DNA of 6,598 nt from Acidobacteriota bacterium (GTDB lineage: Bacteria; Acidobacteriota; Terriglobia; Terriglobales; Acidobacteriaceae): contig QHZX01000161.1 of assembly GCA_003224835.1 (NCBI GenBank), forward strand, positions 1 through 6,598, given 5' to 3'. Positions 5,828 to 6,598 of the stretch are shown here, in pieces. Both the position numbers and the translations under genes were made by a program. Each line of letters begins with the position of its first letter. Position 1 is the stretch's first letter. The notes beneath the pieces were generated by a model. The model was not told the DNA's origin and did no database searches. It was given only the letters and a program-made list of their open reading frames with translations.

Positions 5828-5926
5828 GGAGTGAATTCGCATGCCAATAGCATACGCAGCGCTAAACTCTCGGTCAAACGCCCCCGGACAGTAAAATTTT
5901 GCGACAGAAACCCCGAATTTCACTCC
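5828..5926. promoter_or_regulatory. Inverted 12-base sequence flanking the divergent promoter region
   Basis: GGAGTGAATTCG (5828-5839) and CGAATTTCACTCC (5914-5926) are reverse complements apart from one inserted T, with 74 bases between them. The pair brackets the predicted peroxiredoxin promoter and reaches the phzF start. It could be a pair of operator half-sites or could be chance; no regulator is named by the sequence. Confidence 0.3.
5849..5877 (-). promoter_or_regulatory. Sigma-70-like promoter for the peroxiredoxin transcript
   Basis: On the minus strand, TTGACC (5872-5877) and TATGCT (5849-5854) are separated by exactly 17 bases. The matches to TTGACA and TATAAT are 5 of 6 and 4 of 6. 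Transcription would start near 5842, giving a leader of about 173 bases before the peroxiredoxin ATG. The prediction is from consensus only. Confidence 0.55.
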
Positions 5927-5927
5927 A

Positions 5928-6491
5928 ATGTACATGAGCTCCCTTCGGCGTCTTCCCTTCACTCAGTTCGATGTCTTTACCTCACAAGCCCTTGAGGGTA
6001 ATCCGTTGGCGGTCTTTCCGGATGGCCGCAGCCTCAGCGATAACGAAATGCAAGCCATTGCGAAAGAGATGAATCTTTCCGAGACGACTTACATTCTGCC
6101 GCGTGACGCCGCCACCGAAAAAGAACGCGGCGTTCGAGTGCGCATTTTCACCGTAGAGGAAGAATTGCCTTTTGCCGGACATCCCACGCTGGGCACGGCG
6201 TTTGCGTTGCGCGGCAACACCGGCGCTGAAGAGATCAAGCTGGAATTGAATGTTGGCACGATTCCGGTACGATTCGAAGAAAAGCCGGGAGAACCTGCGT
6301 TTGGTGAGATGAGGCAGAACGATCCGGTCTTCGGGCAAATTCACGATCTTAAGAAGATCGCGGAAGTCAGCGGCATTCCTGCAGCGGACATTGACCCCGA
6401 GTTACCGATCCAGACAGTTTCTACTGGGGTTCCGTTTACCATTCTTCCCTTGCGTGGTCTGAAACAGATTCAGCGGCTACAGATCAATTAA
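5928..6491 (+). CDS. PhzF-family isomerase/epimerase, N-terminal part ending at an in-frame TAA
   Basis: PhzF-like proteins are two-lobed enzymes of the diaminopimelate-epimerase fold; most members outside phenazine clusters have no known substrate. The opening FTQFDVFTSQALEGNPLAVF (11-30) is the family signature. Glu47 in KEMNLSETTYI aligns with the catalytic glutamate of Pseudomonas PhzF, and RIFTVEEELPFAGHPTLGTA (72-91) is the other hallmark. The frame stops at TAA 6489-6491 after 187 residues, while the family usually has about 260-300. Family-like sequence continues in the same frame, so the gene is interrupted, not naturally short. ATG at 5928 and ATG at 5934 are both possible starts; no good ribosome binding site is seen. 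A TAAAAT at 5892-5897 could be a -10 box but lacks a matching -35. The gene is divergent from the peroxiredoxin gene, and no phenazine genes are visible. Confidence 0.88.
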   Translation: MYMSSLRRLPFTQFDVFTSQALEGNPLAVFPDGRSLSDNEMQAIAKEMNLSETTYILPRDAATEKERGVRVRIFTVEEELPFAGHPTLGTAFALRGNTGAEEIKLELNVGTIPVRFEEKPGEPAFGEMRQNDPVFGQIHDLKKIAEVSGIPAADIDPELPIQTVSTGVPFTILPLRGLKQIQRLQIN

Positions 6492-6598
6492 GCGCGTGCA
6501 TCGGAGTATCTCACCGCGTCGGGTGGAAAATTCTTCTTTTGCGTGAGCCGCGAGACCGTTGATCCTGCAGCCCGCCTGCACGCTCGCATGCAGTTTTA
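6492..6598 (+). pseudogene. Continuation of the phzF-like gene beyond the in-frame stop (runs off window)
   Basis: Directly after the TAA, the same frame stays open to the window edge. It encodes ARASEYLTASGGKFFFCVSR and then ETVDPAARLHARMQF, with no good new start codon. The pattern FFFCVSRE...D...ARMQF matches the strand that precedes the DPATGSA motif in PhzF proteins, and that motif would lie beyond the window. The absence of any frame change points to a single nonsense substitution or a base-call error, not an indel. Confidence 0.75.

Noticed and set aside
5680..5877. Short minus-strand open frame in the peroxiredoxin leader, considered as a leader peptide.
   Set aside because: Its start codon overlaps the -35 box of the predicted promoter, it has no ribosome binding site, and it shows no run of regulatory codons.

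Overview
The window looks like a stretch of ordinary bacterial chromosome, most likely from an acidobacterium (class Terriglobia, Koribacter-like). That assignment is an inference. It rests on the protein flavour (an atypical PilZ-like protein next to Nnr and TsaE, a TPR tail protein, a Prx6-type peroxiredoxin) and on many short dispersed repeats built on an 'ACCGCAGAG' core and on an 'AATCCGTGTT' core. No single marker proves the phylum. There is no phage, transposase, CRISPR array, tRNA or rRNA that I can see.

Layout from left to right. (1) The 3' end of a TPR-repeat gene on the plus strand (2-478). (2) A 676-base gene-free stretch holding two copies of a dispersed repeat in inverted orientation (44-base arms) and then the upstream region of fabI. 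(3) fabI, enoyl-ACP reductase, plus strand (1155-1925), with a strong ribosome binding site. (4) A 122-base gap between convergent genes, filled with an AT-rich 'AAATCTG' repeat. (5) A minus-strand cluster nnr - pilZ-like - tsaE (4589 down to 2048), with gaps of 61 and 45 bases: a bifunctional NAD(P)HX repair enzyme, an atypical PilZ-domain protein and the tRNA t6A ATPase TsaE. (6) A 387-base gap almost wholly made of dispersed repeats: a long imperfect hairpin and about two and a third tandem copies of a composite repeat. (7) A minus-strand 1-Cys peroxiredoxin gene (5669 down to 4977), with a recognisable promoter and a perfect 11-base-pair hairpin plus T-run in its leader. (8) A divergent plus-strand phzF-family gene (from 5928), interrupted by an in-frame TAA at 6489-6491, with the conserved family sequence resuming in the same frame to the window edge.

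The genes are mostly housekeeping: fatty acid synthesis (FabI), metabolite repair (Nnr), tRNA modification (TsaE) and peroxide defence (Prx). The interesting material lies between and inside them. Three repeat families have colonised the spacers, and one copy lies in frame inside the coding sequence of nnr. The peroxiredoxin leader has the layout of a transcription attenuator: promoter, possible anti-terminator, terminator, then ribosome binding site. The phzF gene appears broken or carries a sequence error. I found no clear new multi-gene system.
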